Source: Petrosia ficiformis (taxonomy: Eukaryota; Porifera; Demospongiae; Haplosclerida; Petrosiidae). From it: a stretch of DNA of 64,000 nucleotides. The notes beneath the pieces are model-generated. The model was not told the origin of the DNA. It did not search any database and saw only the letters and a program-made list of their open reading frames with translations. Made by a program: the position numbers and the translations under genes. Below, piece after piece: positions 35,301 through 41,949 of this stretch. The first letter of the stretch is position 1, and the number at the start of each line of letters is the position of its first letter. The DNA is taken from positions 56,647,746 through 56,711,745 of the forward strand of contig OX345636.1 in the NCBI GenBank assembly GCA_947044365.1, given 5' to 3'.

Positions 35301-38300
35301 AAATTCACTAAAATCATACAATGCCATGATAAACACGAGCATTTAAAAATCGCTTAATTTAGTGGATGCAATTAATAGTTGGCTTCAGGTATTTAGTGAA
35401 AATTCACATCACAATAGTTATGTATACAATGTTAGCATTCCAACAACATTAAATCCACTGCATTGAAAAGCCACTTGTATCAACAGCATTGAAAAGCCAA
35501 TTGTATCAACAGCATTGAAAAGCCAATTGTATCAACAGCATTGAAAGCCACTTGTATCAACAGCATTGAAAAGCCAATTGTATCAACAGCATTGAAAGCC
35601 ACTTGTATCAACAGCATTGCTGTGTCTTTTTCTTACTCATATATACTCCCTCTACTATAACACTTACATCATGTAGTGCTACAGTTCATCTAATGATATT
35701 CATAAACATGATCTTCCACTACTATGTCCTGATTCATTTCAGTATACTAACACAATGTTTTAATGTTGTGTATAGTAGTAGAATGTAGTAGTGGTTGATA
35801 TACATGTAGTAGGTGTGCTTATTTTAATATTCAAATTACTAAACAATCATGATTATATTACTATTAATTTTGTACATGAAGCCAATATCTGATTCATTGA
35901 TATCTCATGTTTTAAGTTGGAATTCAATAATGAAACATTCTTCTCTCTCAATCCCTAGATACCCCATTTTCACCAGAAATTCAGGCTTCTCTGATCAGCG
36001 CTCTAAAAGAGGGGTCTGGTGATGCTAATGTGTGTCTTTTATTAATGCATGGGGCACCAGGTGTAGGTAAATCGAGCGTTTGTCGTGTACTACAAGGACT
36101 TCCACCTTTACCAAAACCCCAGCAGCATAGCACAGACGTTTTCGAGAATCCAGTTCGATTAATCAAAACGGGCCGCTTTTCACTAACATCTGAAGCAGTA
36201 CTAGAACATGTCGACGAGACGAAATTAATGGGAATGATTGCTTCCCATATTGGGGAAAAGGAAGAGGAGGAAAAACACAAATCAACAACACCATCTCAGC
36301 CATCCACTAAAAGTGAAAATCGAGACAAACGTGCAGAAACACAAACTTCAACTGGTATTCGGCAACCTGTTTCAAGTGAAACCTCCCCAGCAAAAAAACA
36401 TCCAACCTCGCAGCCAATGTCAGATGTTCTTAGAGGTATTGCCAAGCTGAAGCAAAAAGGGAAATCCTCCTCTGATCTTTTCAAAATTGCCTGGTTTCAC
36501 ATAATGGATTCTGGTGGTCAGCCTCAGTTCACTGATGTACTTCCTCTTATGTTCCCAAAAGTGTCGCTTCATCTTGTAGTGATTCGTTTAGATGAGAAGC
36601 TAGATGATAAGCCATTGGTTCGTTACCTCGTTGCTGGTGAAAACAAATATAAGCTCCCAGATAATCTTGCACTGTCCAATCTACAAATGATACAGAGGAC
36701 ATGTGAACTAGCTGAGGCCGCTAGAATCTCTAGTCAGAAGAAGGGTCATCCATGGGTAATGGTCATCGCAACACACTTAGATTGCGATTGTTCTAAAGAA
36801 TCTTTACAAGAAAAAAACCGTCGCCTTCGAGAGCTGCTTAGGAGGTACAAGTATGTCCTTATAACCAAAAGTAAGGATGAAGTGATTTTTGCCATGAACG
36901 CAATGGCACCCAAAGGACAGGAACGTAATGAGTATACACGCTTACTCCAAGACCACGTTCTGAATGCTCCAAAGGTTCACGAAGATATTCCAGTTCCTGT
37001 ACGATGGATGGTATTCCACTTGGAGCTTAGTCGATGCTCTGACGAGGGTGTGGTGGAGAAATCAGTTTGCTTGGAGGTAGGAGCTCGAATTCAGATGCAA
37101 AACGATGATGCAATGAATGCTGTCAAATACTTCGATTCAGTTGCCTTACACATGTGCTTGCCTGATAAGCTTGGGAATCTGATCTTAACAAGTTTTGACC
37201 CATTTGTTTCTCGACTCTCTCTAGTACTAGCTGCCTCTTTCACCAGGCCAAGAGCTGGTCCAATCAGTGAAGATTGTGAAAAGCTAAGGACCACCGGTAT
37301 TCTAACAAAAGAGTTTGTAGAAGAATTGTTTCGTGGGAAGTTCAACCCTCATCCATTCACTGTAGATAAGTTTTTCGCTCTCCTCGAATACCTACGAATT
37401 GCCGTCCAGATTGAAAAAGATACATATTTTATACCCTGTGTCTTACCATTGGATGATCCTAACCCTGTGAAATTTGTCAAAGAGTGTTCTCCTGCATTGC
37501 TAACTTGGTGCACACATGTTCTTCCTCAAGGGTTTTTCCCTGCTTTAATCGTGCAGTTGCTTCGAAGGAAATCCGCTCCACGTTTTCATCCTTCCTTTGG
37601 CGAAAAGCAACTTCGACGTGCAGTTCACCTCAATTCGCAAGATGGTGCTCTTCTTGTCGTTGATCAAACCTCGTGGTTTGAGTTATATTTTGCTGGTGAA
37701 ATCCAGAAATTCCCTCTCATGTTGGAAGCAGTGGAAGAATCTTCACGTCATCTTGCAAATAGAATGAAGATCCATGGCTATGGGGAATTGATGCGTGGTA
37801 TCCGATGTCCACGTGTTAGTTGTGATGCTCCTTTTATTCATCCTGGTATAATACTACCACAATCCAATATCGCTGAGTGTACTACAAGGGAAGCTTACCG
37901 TTTCCAATTGTCACCAAAACAGAAGCGTTGGATCAACTCAAATGCAGGTGAGCATGTGAAAAATAATTAATAACAATAATCATAAATTGCTAGAAAACTT
38001 ATTTGGCTTTCCAAAAGTATGAAAGTAATTCCTATTGCATTAACTAGCAAATATTCTCATCGACAAGATTCATGTTGACATGCTACTTTTTTTGTATATA
38101 GTTATATCCCATATGAATTGTATTCAGTGAATTGTTCATAGCACACATCTTATCTGTAATTCAGAGGTGCTAAAAAATAGAATTCGAAAAATCTCGCAGA
38201 TTGATTTTTTTTGTCACCCACATTCACATAATTATTATGCTTTTAATTTAATTATTACCTGTGTACTATAGGAACATTATCCACACAAGAAGTCCATTTG

Positions 38301-39123
38301 AAAGAGCTAAACTCAGATGAAGTGTTTCTTCAAGGTTTGCATTATATTATAGTAATTATAATCAATTCGATGGTAACCGAAATACCTGTAAAATGTGCTT
38401 ATTTTATTATACTATTCCATACTCTACAGTGAGTTTCTTTGCTTGCAAAGTTGATATCAGTTTGCTCAGCAATCTTTTAAACAACCTATACTCCCAATGT
38501 TTATACACTAAATTGTGATTTTGCTATATACTTACCTATGCCCTGTGAAACAAATAATTATTAGCTATTATAAATGGAAATTACTTGAGTGCTACAGCTT
38601 CATATGATCAGGCTGTCGATATTATTAGGCATCTGATGGAACTATTATAACATGAATATTTTACTATCTTTATTTAGTAACTATTGTATTACCTTTCATT
38701 ATGTCTATAGATTCCGATATTCGAGATGTCCTAACTGCCACTCTTGATGAGACAAATTGGTTCATGTTAGGTGTTCAATTGAATGTTGATCGTGCTAAAC
38801 TGGAAAGAATACAGATGAACTATCCAGGAAGAGCACAAGAGTGTCAATATCATATGTTACATACATGGATTGATACAGGAAATGCCTCTTGGATTGAACT
38901 AGTCACTGCACTTCGTAGTCCACTCATAAATAATAAGAAGCTTGCTCAAGAAATAGAGGAAAAGTACTTGAAGTAAGCCAACAGACTTTACAGTAAACTT
39001 CAATTAATTGTAATCATGAATCATGATTCAATAAATAAATTTCCTTTCTTACATAGGTTGGAGGTAGCAAGACAAACAGTTGAAACTGAAACAGGACCAC
39101 AGAAAAGATGCCTCATACTTTGA
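11228..39123 (+). CDS. Ankyrin / Roc-COR GTPase / Death-domain protein (multi-exon)
   Basis: Predicted exons: 11228-11326, 20265-20363, 24249-24323 (ankyrin repeats); 24724-24760, 30022-30069, 32708-32752, 34808-34876 (linker); 35959-37947 (GTPase and COR-like); 38272-38334; 38711-38972 (Death domain); 39057-39123 (tail and stop). Every junction is AG..GT and the phases agree: 0 between ankyrin exons, 1 through the linker, GTPase and Death exons, 2 before the last. The 5' end is not found, so the protein is N-terminally incomplete. The order ankyrin, Roc-COR, Death is that of the C-terminal half of DAPK1; no kinase is seen. The likely role is signalling in death or innate-immune pathways, with the ankyrin repeats as recognition surface, the GTPase as switch and the Death domain as adaptor module. 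That all exons form one transcript is inferred from phase and order. Confidence 0.75.
13029..13178 (-). mobile_element. tRNA-derived SINE-like insertion with 43-bp target duplication
   Basis: The insert is bounded by a direct repeat starting ATTGCCTCTTCACTGGTAGG at 12986-13028 and 13179-13221 (43 bp; 44 counting a shared C). The matching site in duplication copy B (about 22030-22075) carries the repeat once, so it is an unoccupied site. On the minus strand the insert begins with a tRNA-like head, runs through a short body and ends in a (TTTC)n tail, the order of a SINE. A 43-bp duplication is long for a target-primed insertion; an alternative is duplication by replication slippage or repair. 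Confidence 0.75.
13102..13173 (-). tRNA. tRNA-like sequence, anticodon GGA (probable pseudogene)
   Basis: The minus strand folds as a full 72-nt cloverleaf: acceptor GCCTTGG with CTGAGGC, D arm GCTC/GAGC, anticodon stem TCTGT/GCAGA around loop CCGGAGT, and T arm GTGGG/CCCAC with TTCGAAT. A box and B box are intact. The anticodon reads GGA (serine), but there is no long variable arm as serine tRNAs have, and base 33 is C instead of the near-universal T. With a tail and a target duplication it is best read as the head of a SINE rather than a working tRNA gene. Confidence 0.65.
14908..15442 (-). mobile_element. hAT-like element carrying a BED zinc-finger fragment
   Basis: Ends TAGGGTTGGGTAATACTG (from 14914) and CAGTAT-like ..ATCGCCCAACCCTA (to 15442) are inverted. 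The 8-bp sequence ATAGCATC flanks it at 14900-14907 and 15443-15450; six bases TACATG lie between the left duplication and the terminus. The uninterrupted site is present in the paralogous repeat at 3850-4140. The minus strand encodes a BED-finger-like protein start (15068-15337). hAT transposases typically begin with such a finger. At 529 bp it is an internally deleted, non-autonomous derivative. Confidence 0.8.
15068..15337 (-). pseudogene. N-terminal BED-finger fragment of a hAT-type transposase
   Basis: The 89-codon frame contains SIIWKYF, then about 20 residues later CDNCNKCV and a following K. This is the first half of a BED finger (aromatic W..YF, then C-x2-C). The expected H-x(3-5)-H half is not clear: only one His (LLIH) follows before the frame ends at DNV. 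No catalytic DDE/RNase H region is present in the element, so the fragment cannot be a functional transposase. Whether it is expressed as a small DNA-binding protein cannot be told. Confidence 0.6.
15695..16375. repeat. Minisatellite, ~61-67-bp unit, about 10 copies
   Basis: Each unit reads TACTGTAGTGTGTACATGTA, then CAAATGAACATCTACTACAT, then GTACATGTAGATGGTACTAC, then CATCAT. Length differences come from expansion of the ACATGT core. The unit has no in-frame stops, so long frames open on both strands (208 and 224 codons); these are repeat translations, not genes. Each unit has internal dyads (GTACATGTAC, CTACATGTAG, GTAGATG/CATCTAC). Confidence 0.95.
17130..18130. repeat. Block A repeat, copy 3 of 4
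   Basis: Repeats the order seen at 8760-9470 and 12117-13225, ending in GGAGGAAGGGTCTGGGACAT. It marks the left side of duplication copy B. A small internal direct duplication (ACTCCATAAAAC twice, near 17377-17400) is private to this copy. Confidence 0.7.
19650..19700. repeat. CCCTTCCGCCTAC..CGCAGCGAGGGTA fragment
   Basis: A short piece with CATACCCTTCCGCCTACTC and GCGAGGGTA, inverted relative to 55730-55760 (TACCCTCGCCGCG..GGCGGAAGGGTA). It looks like the terminal hairpin of the element annotated at 55725-56495 and sits in the block private to copy B. Confidence 0.5.
20265..20363 (+). CDS. Ankyrin repeat exon 2 (33 residues, phase 0-0)
   Basis: After acceptor TTTTACATAG come 33 codons and the donor GTTAGT. 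The protein begins DGWTPTHLAAFNNSVDALSA and ends LIRHGSKLDTQNN. The ankyrin skeleton is kept (TP.HLAA, L..L..HG..LD..N). By hand count it differs from exon 1 at 38 of 99 bases, although the introns on both sides differ by only about 2%. Changes fall mostly at first and second codon positions, while skeleton residues (TP.H, AA, D, L, R.G, DT.N) are retained. Confidence 0.9.
21130..22080. repeat. Block A repeat, copy 4 of 4
   Basis: Same as 12117-13225 without the tRNA-like insertion, so it shows the insertion site as it was before. Ends with GGAGGAAGGGTCTGGGACAT. Confidence 0.7.
23411..23565. mobile_element. Third copy of the CAGGGGTGTGGAAA MITE, degraded
   Basis: Left terminus CAGGGGTGTGGAAA and the internal CCGGACATT / GGACAATGTCCTGCATGACTGG sequence match 9684-9847. 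The right terminus is lost (CTGGCTGAC instead of the TTTCCACACCCCTG end). Confidence 0.7.
23990..24248. repeat. Tandem duplication with hairpins just before ankyrin exon 3
   Basis: A ~190-bp block occurs twice in tandem. Each has TAATAAGTGTGATTATA facing TATAATCACACTTATA (a hairpin), then ACATGTCATT.TTTACAG. The second TTTACAG (to 24248) is the acceptor of the exon at 24249; the first (about 24070) is a duplicated acceptor with no ankyrin sequence behind it. Confidence 0.8.
24249..24323 (+). CDS. Ankyrin repeat exon 3 (25 residues, terminal cap)
   Basis: After TTTACAG: KGETALDLAKGRGYEGCVHI followed by LEEAM, then donor GTGTGT. It matches the shorter last ankyrin repeat of many proteins (GETALDLA..G...C..IL). 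Phase 0 at the start fits the two upstream exons, which are out of the duplication. The unit is 75 nt, so the frame is kept. Confidence 0.88.
24724..34876 (+). CDS. Charged linker made of small phase-1 exons
   Basis: Four exons: 24724-24760 (KNQKVDKHLDKT), 30022-30069 (DINRKEAMQKKPEAVP), 32708-32752 (DDKSTVTKKQVVSLP) and 34808-34876 (DDIKSDISEQDEPNVNKP then DETIP). The last three each start with AT or AC after a split Gly/Asp codon and end CCAG followed by GTACT, so each gives a D....PG module and all are phase 1 at both ends. They look like duplicated copies of one exon. The linker is hydrophilic, probably disordered. At 33922-33950 a similar start (cag, then AQNDVDEKAKE and a stop) may be a dead copy cut by a transposon. 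Confidence 0.7.
24858..28950. mobile_element. MITE-like element inflated by a 3.7-kb hexamer repeat
   Basis: Left side CAGGTCTGGTACTTGGCCGG with GGGTTGTGTCAAGCAC, right side GGCTTCACACAACCCTGGTC. The GGGTTGTGT.AAGC parts are inverted relative to each other. The inner flanks (24890-25190 and 28890-28930) are full of AAGCACTTT/AAAGTGCTT words. Between them lies a hexamer repeat of the same words. A second copy of this family is at 54230-54700 without the expansion. The repeat seems to have grown from the element's own GTGCTTGTGCTT core. Confidence 0.6.
25195..28885. repeat. (CTTGTR)n satellite, ~3.7 kb, in an intron
   Basis: Nearly pure array of CTTGTG and CTTGTA hexamers with scattered variants (CTAATA, CATGTT, TTTGTG). 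Higher-order units of roughly 130-400 bp repeat with TACTTACATGTATACTTG as marker (e.g. 25932, 26683, 26935, 27269, 27759, 28225). Hexamers without stops leave several frames open (1239 and 951 codons on +), translating as Leu-Val, Cys-Thr or Tyr-Leu repeats. I reject these as genes. It sits in the intron between the linker exons at 24724 and 30022. Confidence 0.95.
29389..29757. mobile_element. MITE with ~35-bp inverted ends
   Basis: The left end carries CAACCCAC.TTACTTGAG then TAGGTGTTTAAAATGG; the right end is its complement (CCATTTTAAACACCTACTC, AAGTTAAGTGGGTTG). The inside has no coding frame of note. A related right-end fragment is at about 31195-31215. It lies in the intron before the linker exon at 30022. 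Confidence 0.75.
30644..31054. mobile_element. hAT-like element H1, copy 1
   Basis: 411 bp, starts TAGGGCTATGACGAAGG and ends CATTCCCAGCCCTA. Nearly identical to 33317-33728, and the flank to the left (from about 30470, TGCTAGGGCAACATGTGC) is also shared with 33177. The two introns thus share about 550 bp, so the element was probably copied by duplication of the intron rather than by two insertions. CTTGTATT follows directly at 31055. Confidence 0.8.
31055..31150. repeat. 9-bp minisatellite (TTGTATTAG)n after H1 copy 1
   Basis: About ten units of TTGTATTAG and variants begin exactly at the sequence that serves as target duplication of H1. The longer array after copy 2 (33729-33915) has the same register. 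Confidence 0.85.
31364..31905. mobile_element. MITE-like element with GGGGTGGG ends
   Basis: Begins TAGGGGTGGGCGGCATTGG and ends near ATATCACCCACTGC; inside are CAATACGATATCAC and GATACATACCAAAATATCG. A diverged partial relative starts at 58283 (TAGGGCTGGGTGGTATATCGG) and shares the GAGTG.TAGAC and GTCAATTGATA segments. No coding frame. Confidence 0.5.
32470..32707. repeat. 19-bp minisatellite abutting a splice acceptor
   Basis: About 12 units of TTCACATTGCTATGATCTA, with T/A variation in the last bases. The last, truncated unit is TTCACAG, whose AG is the acceptor of the linker exon at 32708. Units are head-to-tail without spacers. Confidence 0.95.
33317..33728. mobile_element. hAT-like element H1, copy 2, with 8-bp target duplication
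   Basis: Starts TAGGGCTGGGGCGAAGG and ends GTTCCCAGCCCCA. CTTGTATT flanks it at 33309-33316 and 33729-33736, an 8-bp duplication typical of hAT. It is 412 bp and lacks a transposase. The arms run well beyond the termini as imperfect complement (CGAAGGT.. / ..ACCTTCG). Confidence 0.85.
33729..33915. repeat. 9-bp minisatellite (TTGTATTAC)n after H1 copy 2
   Basis: About twenty units of CTTGTATTA/GTTGTATTA directly continue the right target duplication of the element. Because 9 is a multiple of 3, frames stay open on both strands (ITC, LVL or NTS repeats); none is a gene. Confidence 0.95.
33942..34453. mobile_element. Foldback element with >100-bp inverted ends
   Basis: The left arm (AAGAGTAGGAGCGG, CGCATTTAATTAAATTG, TCTGTCTGTCCATCTGTTAC, TAGAATCTACG) is mirrored by the right arm (CCGCTCCTACTCTT, AATTAAATGCATG, GTAACAGATGGTCAGACAGA, GTGGATTCTAC). 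The arms span roughly 110 bp each. The middle encodes a 60-residue frame on the minus strand. It cuts a possible linker-exon copy at 33922. Confidence 0.85.
34156..34338 (-). CDS. Small ORF inside the foldback element
   Basis: The frame begins MASTPRRSPRL in good context (AATATGGCG) and runs 60 codons to LCQWLH, with a stretch EMESPTIRKARACFGEAEKE. The start resembles the basic, Ser-Pro-rich N-terminus of a nuclear protein. A donor-like GTTAGT follows SPR. It may be the first exon of a captured host gene or of the element's own lost protein. I do not recognise it. Confidence 0.35.
   Translation of the reverse strand: MASTPRRSPRLVSIRTCLEAEMESPTIRKARACFGEAEKELFSPNQECLTLFLLLCQWLH
34600..34720 (-). 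mobile_element. Degenerate tRNA-derived SINE
   Basis: The minus strand contains a degraded A box (GCTAGCTAAAGTGCTGG), an anticodon-arm-like GCCTGCAATCGAAAGGTTGC, and a B box close to consensus (GGTTTAAGCCC). The surrounding CCCTAGCGGGGC completes a poor acceptor region. Stems are too broken for a tRNA gene. Confidence 0.55.
35455..35620. repeat. ~26-bp minisatellite, about 7 copies
   Basis: Units of CAGCATTGAAAAGCCAATTG followed by TATCAA, with variants GAAAGCCACTTG. Intronic, between exons 34808-34876 and 35959-37947. Confidence 0.95.
35959..37947 (+). CDS. Roc-COR-like GTPase exon
   Basis: A single 663-codon exon after acceptor TCCCTAG, ending at AATGCAG before GTGAGC. G1/P-loop GAPGVGKSS is at 36051-36077, G3 DSGGQP at 36507-36524, and G4 THLD at 36771-36782 (in place of the usual NKxD). 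Between G1 and G3 lies a hydrophilic insertion of about 75 residues (EKEEEEKHKS.., then Ser/Thr/Pro/Lys-rich) that is probably disordered. The second half (from about 36975, PVPVRWMVFHLEL) fits a COR-like region: WxxFxLEL, a winged-helix-like GILTKEFVEELF, and QGFFPALIVQLLRR at about 37528-37569. Relatives are the Roc-COR families of DAPK1 and MFHAS1. Base composition is less AT-rich than the surroundings, as expected for true coding sequence. Confidence 0.88.
38272..38334 (+). CDS. Short connector exon before the Death domain
   Basis: After acceptor TACTATAG the frame gives TLSTQEVHLKELNSDEVFLQ, then donor GTTTGC. Phase 1 in and out matches both neighbours. It is too short for an ORF search and has no domain of its own. 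Confidence 0.75.
38711..38972 (+). CDS. Death domain exon
   Basis: The exon follows GTCTATAG and ends AA before GTAAGC. It encodes a six-helix Death-fold protein: LDETNWFMLGVQLNV, AKLERIQMNY, CQYHMLHTWIDTGN, SWIELVTALRS, then LAQEIEEKYL. The pattern W..LG..L.....L..I......M...W.......W..L...L is that of Death domains used in receptor and adaptor signalling. About 87 residues, full length. Confidence 0.9.
39057..39123 (+). CDS. C-terminal exon with CLIL prenylation box
   Basis: After ACATAG the frame completes a split Lys codon and reads LEVARQTVETETGPQKRC, then LIL and TGA (39121-39123). The last four residues C-L-I-L fit a CaaX box ending in Leu, the preference of geranylgeranyltransferase I, with a basic QKR before it. 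This predicts membrane anchoring. A possible poly(A) signal AATAAA is at about 39404. Confidence 0.8.
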
Positions 39124-39489
39124 CTCGGAACTTCCATTTCCTTGCTCTATTGATAGTTTTATACCCTTTGATACTAATGATAATTACTTTTGTTTTTAAA
39201 TTTGTGTGATACCTTATATAAGTATCTTGTACTGATTAATGAACTATTTTGGTGTATATACATGTATGTAATTTATGTGGTTTCTAAATTGATACCTTTG
39301 TAATTATTCCGTTCCTACAAATGTGTCTTGGGAAGCGCTGAAATTTATTTGCATCATCGTGCTCACACACAACATTTTTAGAGTACTAGTTATGTATGAT
39401 GATAAAATAAAGAGAGAAACACATGACCAGAAAGCTGGACCTAAGTAGTTATTTGTCATGAAATTAAATCCACTTCCTCAACCTGCACT

Positions 39490-39535
39490 GGTTCCAGTAG
39501 CTCAGATGATAGAGCATCTGACTAGCAATAGTTCT
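39490..39535 (+). mobile_element. Truncated tRNA-like (SINE) head
   Basis: TGGTTCCAGTAGCTCAGATG then ATAGAGCATCTGACTAGCAAT has the acceptor/D arm and A box of a tRNA (TAGCTCAGATGATAGAGCA), then breaks off into an (AT)n run at 39537. No B box follows, so only a fragment remains. Confidence 0.55.
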
Positions 39536-39584
39536 TATATATATATATATATATTATATATAAATTATAATATAATTTATATGT

Positions 39585-39705
39585 TATAGTTATAAAATGG
39601 GCATACTGTTTATAACAGAATTGTAAGCCCTAGCAACGAGGGCGGCACGCCCGAGTGCGCGGGCTTAGAATTCTGTTATAAACCGCACGCCCATTTTATA
39701 ACTGT
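39585..39705. repeat. ~120-bp imperfect palindrome
   Basis: GTTATAAAATGGGCATACTG then TTTATAACAGAATTGTAAGC is mirrored by GCTTAGAATTCTGTTATAAA and CGCACGCCCATTTTATAAC. The loop holds GC-rich CGAGGGCGGCACGCCCGAG. It is likely a foldback MITE; similar end sequences (CTTCGTTAG..AACACTCGCCTTGC) follow to 39960. Confidence 0.75.
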
Positions 39706-40689
39706 TTTCTAGCCACCCACTTCAATTCAAACACTCGCCTTGCTACCTTCCAGCAACTAACGAAGGATAATGTTGATATGTATGACGTTCTTAGAAGTTC
39801 TTCTATACATTCAAACAAGTTAAAAGTCTGTACTGTTAAAAATACGGAAGTTATGAAGCTTAGCCAGAGTGTGGGCGTAGCCCGGGACGTTTCATACATT
39901 CGCCTTGCTGTTCTTCTGCAACTAACGAAGCATGAATTTCACATCTGTAGCTTTCTTAACACTTCAACTCACCAGTAAAAGTAATTACAATCTTGAATCT
40001 TGTAAAATGCAAGAGTTATCGAGCTAAGAACAGTTGTTTCTGCAACGCCCCGCCCACACAATTTTACTAATTTACGCATGCGCTATACTATTACCTTGGT
40101 TACAGCGTCTGCGAAAGTCAGCGAAACTGGGAAGTTATAAAACTTCCTTATAGTTGAAATATAACACATAGCAACAACATAGTAACAGGCTAGAATATAT
40201 ATATATATATATATAATTATGTCTTAGTTATAATAGCAGATGCCTTTTATATAAGAGCAAGTGCTTTTATATCCCTGGTCTACTTGATAATATTTTAATT
40301 TAGTATTTCATTTATTATGCTCCATCAAGACTACATATGTGGAAATATATAGCTGCTCTATATAGTACATCTCTGCAAGAAATGGACCTAATGACTATGC
40401 ATGTGAGTGTATACCCCTCCTGAGAAGTGAAAGCTTTTTTCTTCATTATAATTATTATGTGCATGAACAAAAAGTTATCAAATCAGATGTAGAGAGTTCA
40501 GACCAGGACACTAATGATTACAAAATGATGGAGAAGGACTTTACAGATGATTACAAGGACTTTACAGATGTGTCTAACATTGCAAGACTTTAACATTATG
40601 CTCAAGTATTTTCATGCAGTTAATGAAGCTTTCTAAATGTTGTCATGTCATAATATGTAACTGCCCCATATTGTTTTAACTGATTACAG

Positions 40690-41103
40690 GAACCTCCAGT
40701 GAAACGAAAAGAAGACTTAACCACCAGCTACCTATCAGATATTGAGGATGACATTCTACCCATTGCTCATAATTCTAAAGTAGTAAGCATTATTAATGGT
40801 TACATAGTATTACAATATTTTGTAACTGATTACAGGAACATTCAATGATGAAAGAATCATCTGTGATAACTGTTAAAAGATCAACCCCAATTCTCACAAA
40901 AAGAGTACAAGAGTCCCCACCAAGACCTTTTGAACTCCAACAAAATTTTTCACAAGCCATTACCATAGCCTTATCGAATAAGAAGCTCGCTGGGAAGCCT
41001 AGAGCAAAATTTATTACTACCATATTTCAGGCAGTGTATAGTGGTGTAACTATACAATATAAGATATACTTACAACCTACCCTGCAATCAAATACCCTGA
41101 TGA
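40690..41103 (+). CDS. Two exons of an unrecognised protein
   Basis: Exon 40690-40782 (EPPVKRKEDLTTSYLSDIED then DILPIAHNSKV) and an exon from 40836 (EHSMMKESSVITVKRSTPIL ... FSQAITIALSNKKLAGKPRA, KFITTIFQAVY) share the acceptor context AACTGATTACAG before GAAC, so the second intron end may be a duplicate of the first. Both are phase 0 at the start. The second exon's true end is unclear: another frame near its end reads TYPAIKYPDEI, which would fit better with the FITTIFQAV helix and suggests either a splice or a frameshift. The 3' limit given is that of the open frame. Confidence 0.5.
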
Positions 41104-41197
41104 AATAAGTACTGTATGGTACATTTACATACTTATGCATGTCAAACAATTAATGTTTTGGTCATACAACACCTTTATTCTATATTTCCACATTTAG

Positions 41198-41819
41198 GTG
41201 ATCTGCCAATTCAATATAGTAATGCAGAGAAATGTGGCCACAGAGTTTATAGAGCTTTGGAATGTCCTTGTTCCAAAGGTGTTATTACTAGCTGCTGATG
41301 ATGAAGCAATTGGAACAAAGACTTTCTTGGACACATATTTACATCATTAGGTGACAGATGGTAGGTTGTATAATCATTTGTGGAAATAATGTGCTGTAGA
41401 TCATTCACATTCCGAAAGTGCTTGTTATCTTTTACATGAAACTCTTCCCTTTCTCTCTTTGTAGATTACAGTCATGTACTGGCTATGGGATGCTTAGTAT
41501 TAATGGCACCTGATGTACGAACAAAGGTTGACCACACAAGAGTTATATCTATACTTCGGGTATATAATCTAGTAATAATTATAAAATACATTTCATATAG
41601 CTGTTACAAATTACAATGTACAGGCATATTTTTATTTTATATATAAAATGCATGAATGTATTAAAAGCATATGATGTGTGTAATATTATGCATAATTATT
41701 CTTGTTTACAGTACACAGCTGTGGAATCCGGAAGTAAGTCAAGTTCCAACTACTCAGCCTATGTACTAAAATTGGAAGTGGGCAGTAAAACTGTGCTAAT
41801 TCGTGAAAATTTTAATTGA
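41198..41819 (+). CDS. Further putative exons, possibly a decayed gene
   Basis: Three candidate exons: 41198-41350 (VICQFNIVMQRNVATEFIEL, WNVLVPKVLLLAADDEAIGT.., ending at a stop), 41465-41559 (YSHVLAMGCLVLMAPDVRT..) after GTAG, and 41712-41819 (YTAVESGSKSSSNYSAYVLK..) after TTACAG. They look coding by composition. The stop in the first and the unclear joins suggest decay or mis-set boundaries. The pattern EF..LWN.L.PK.L.L followed by a hydrophobic strand recalls uncharacterised animal proteins found beside SAM domains; that is only an impression. Confidence 0.35.
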
Positions 41820-41949
41820 TAGGCCTTTTGTGAAATATTCAATCACGAATATTTTCCGGCATACGGTATATCAAAAGATATCTGGAAATAATGGGGTCTT
41901 TTACACCATGTAAGAACAAAATCTACGATAAAGAATTATTTATCATGTC

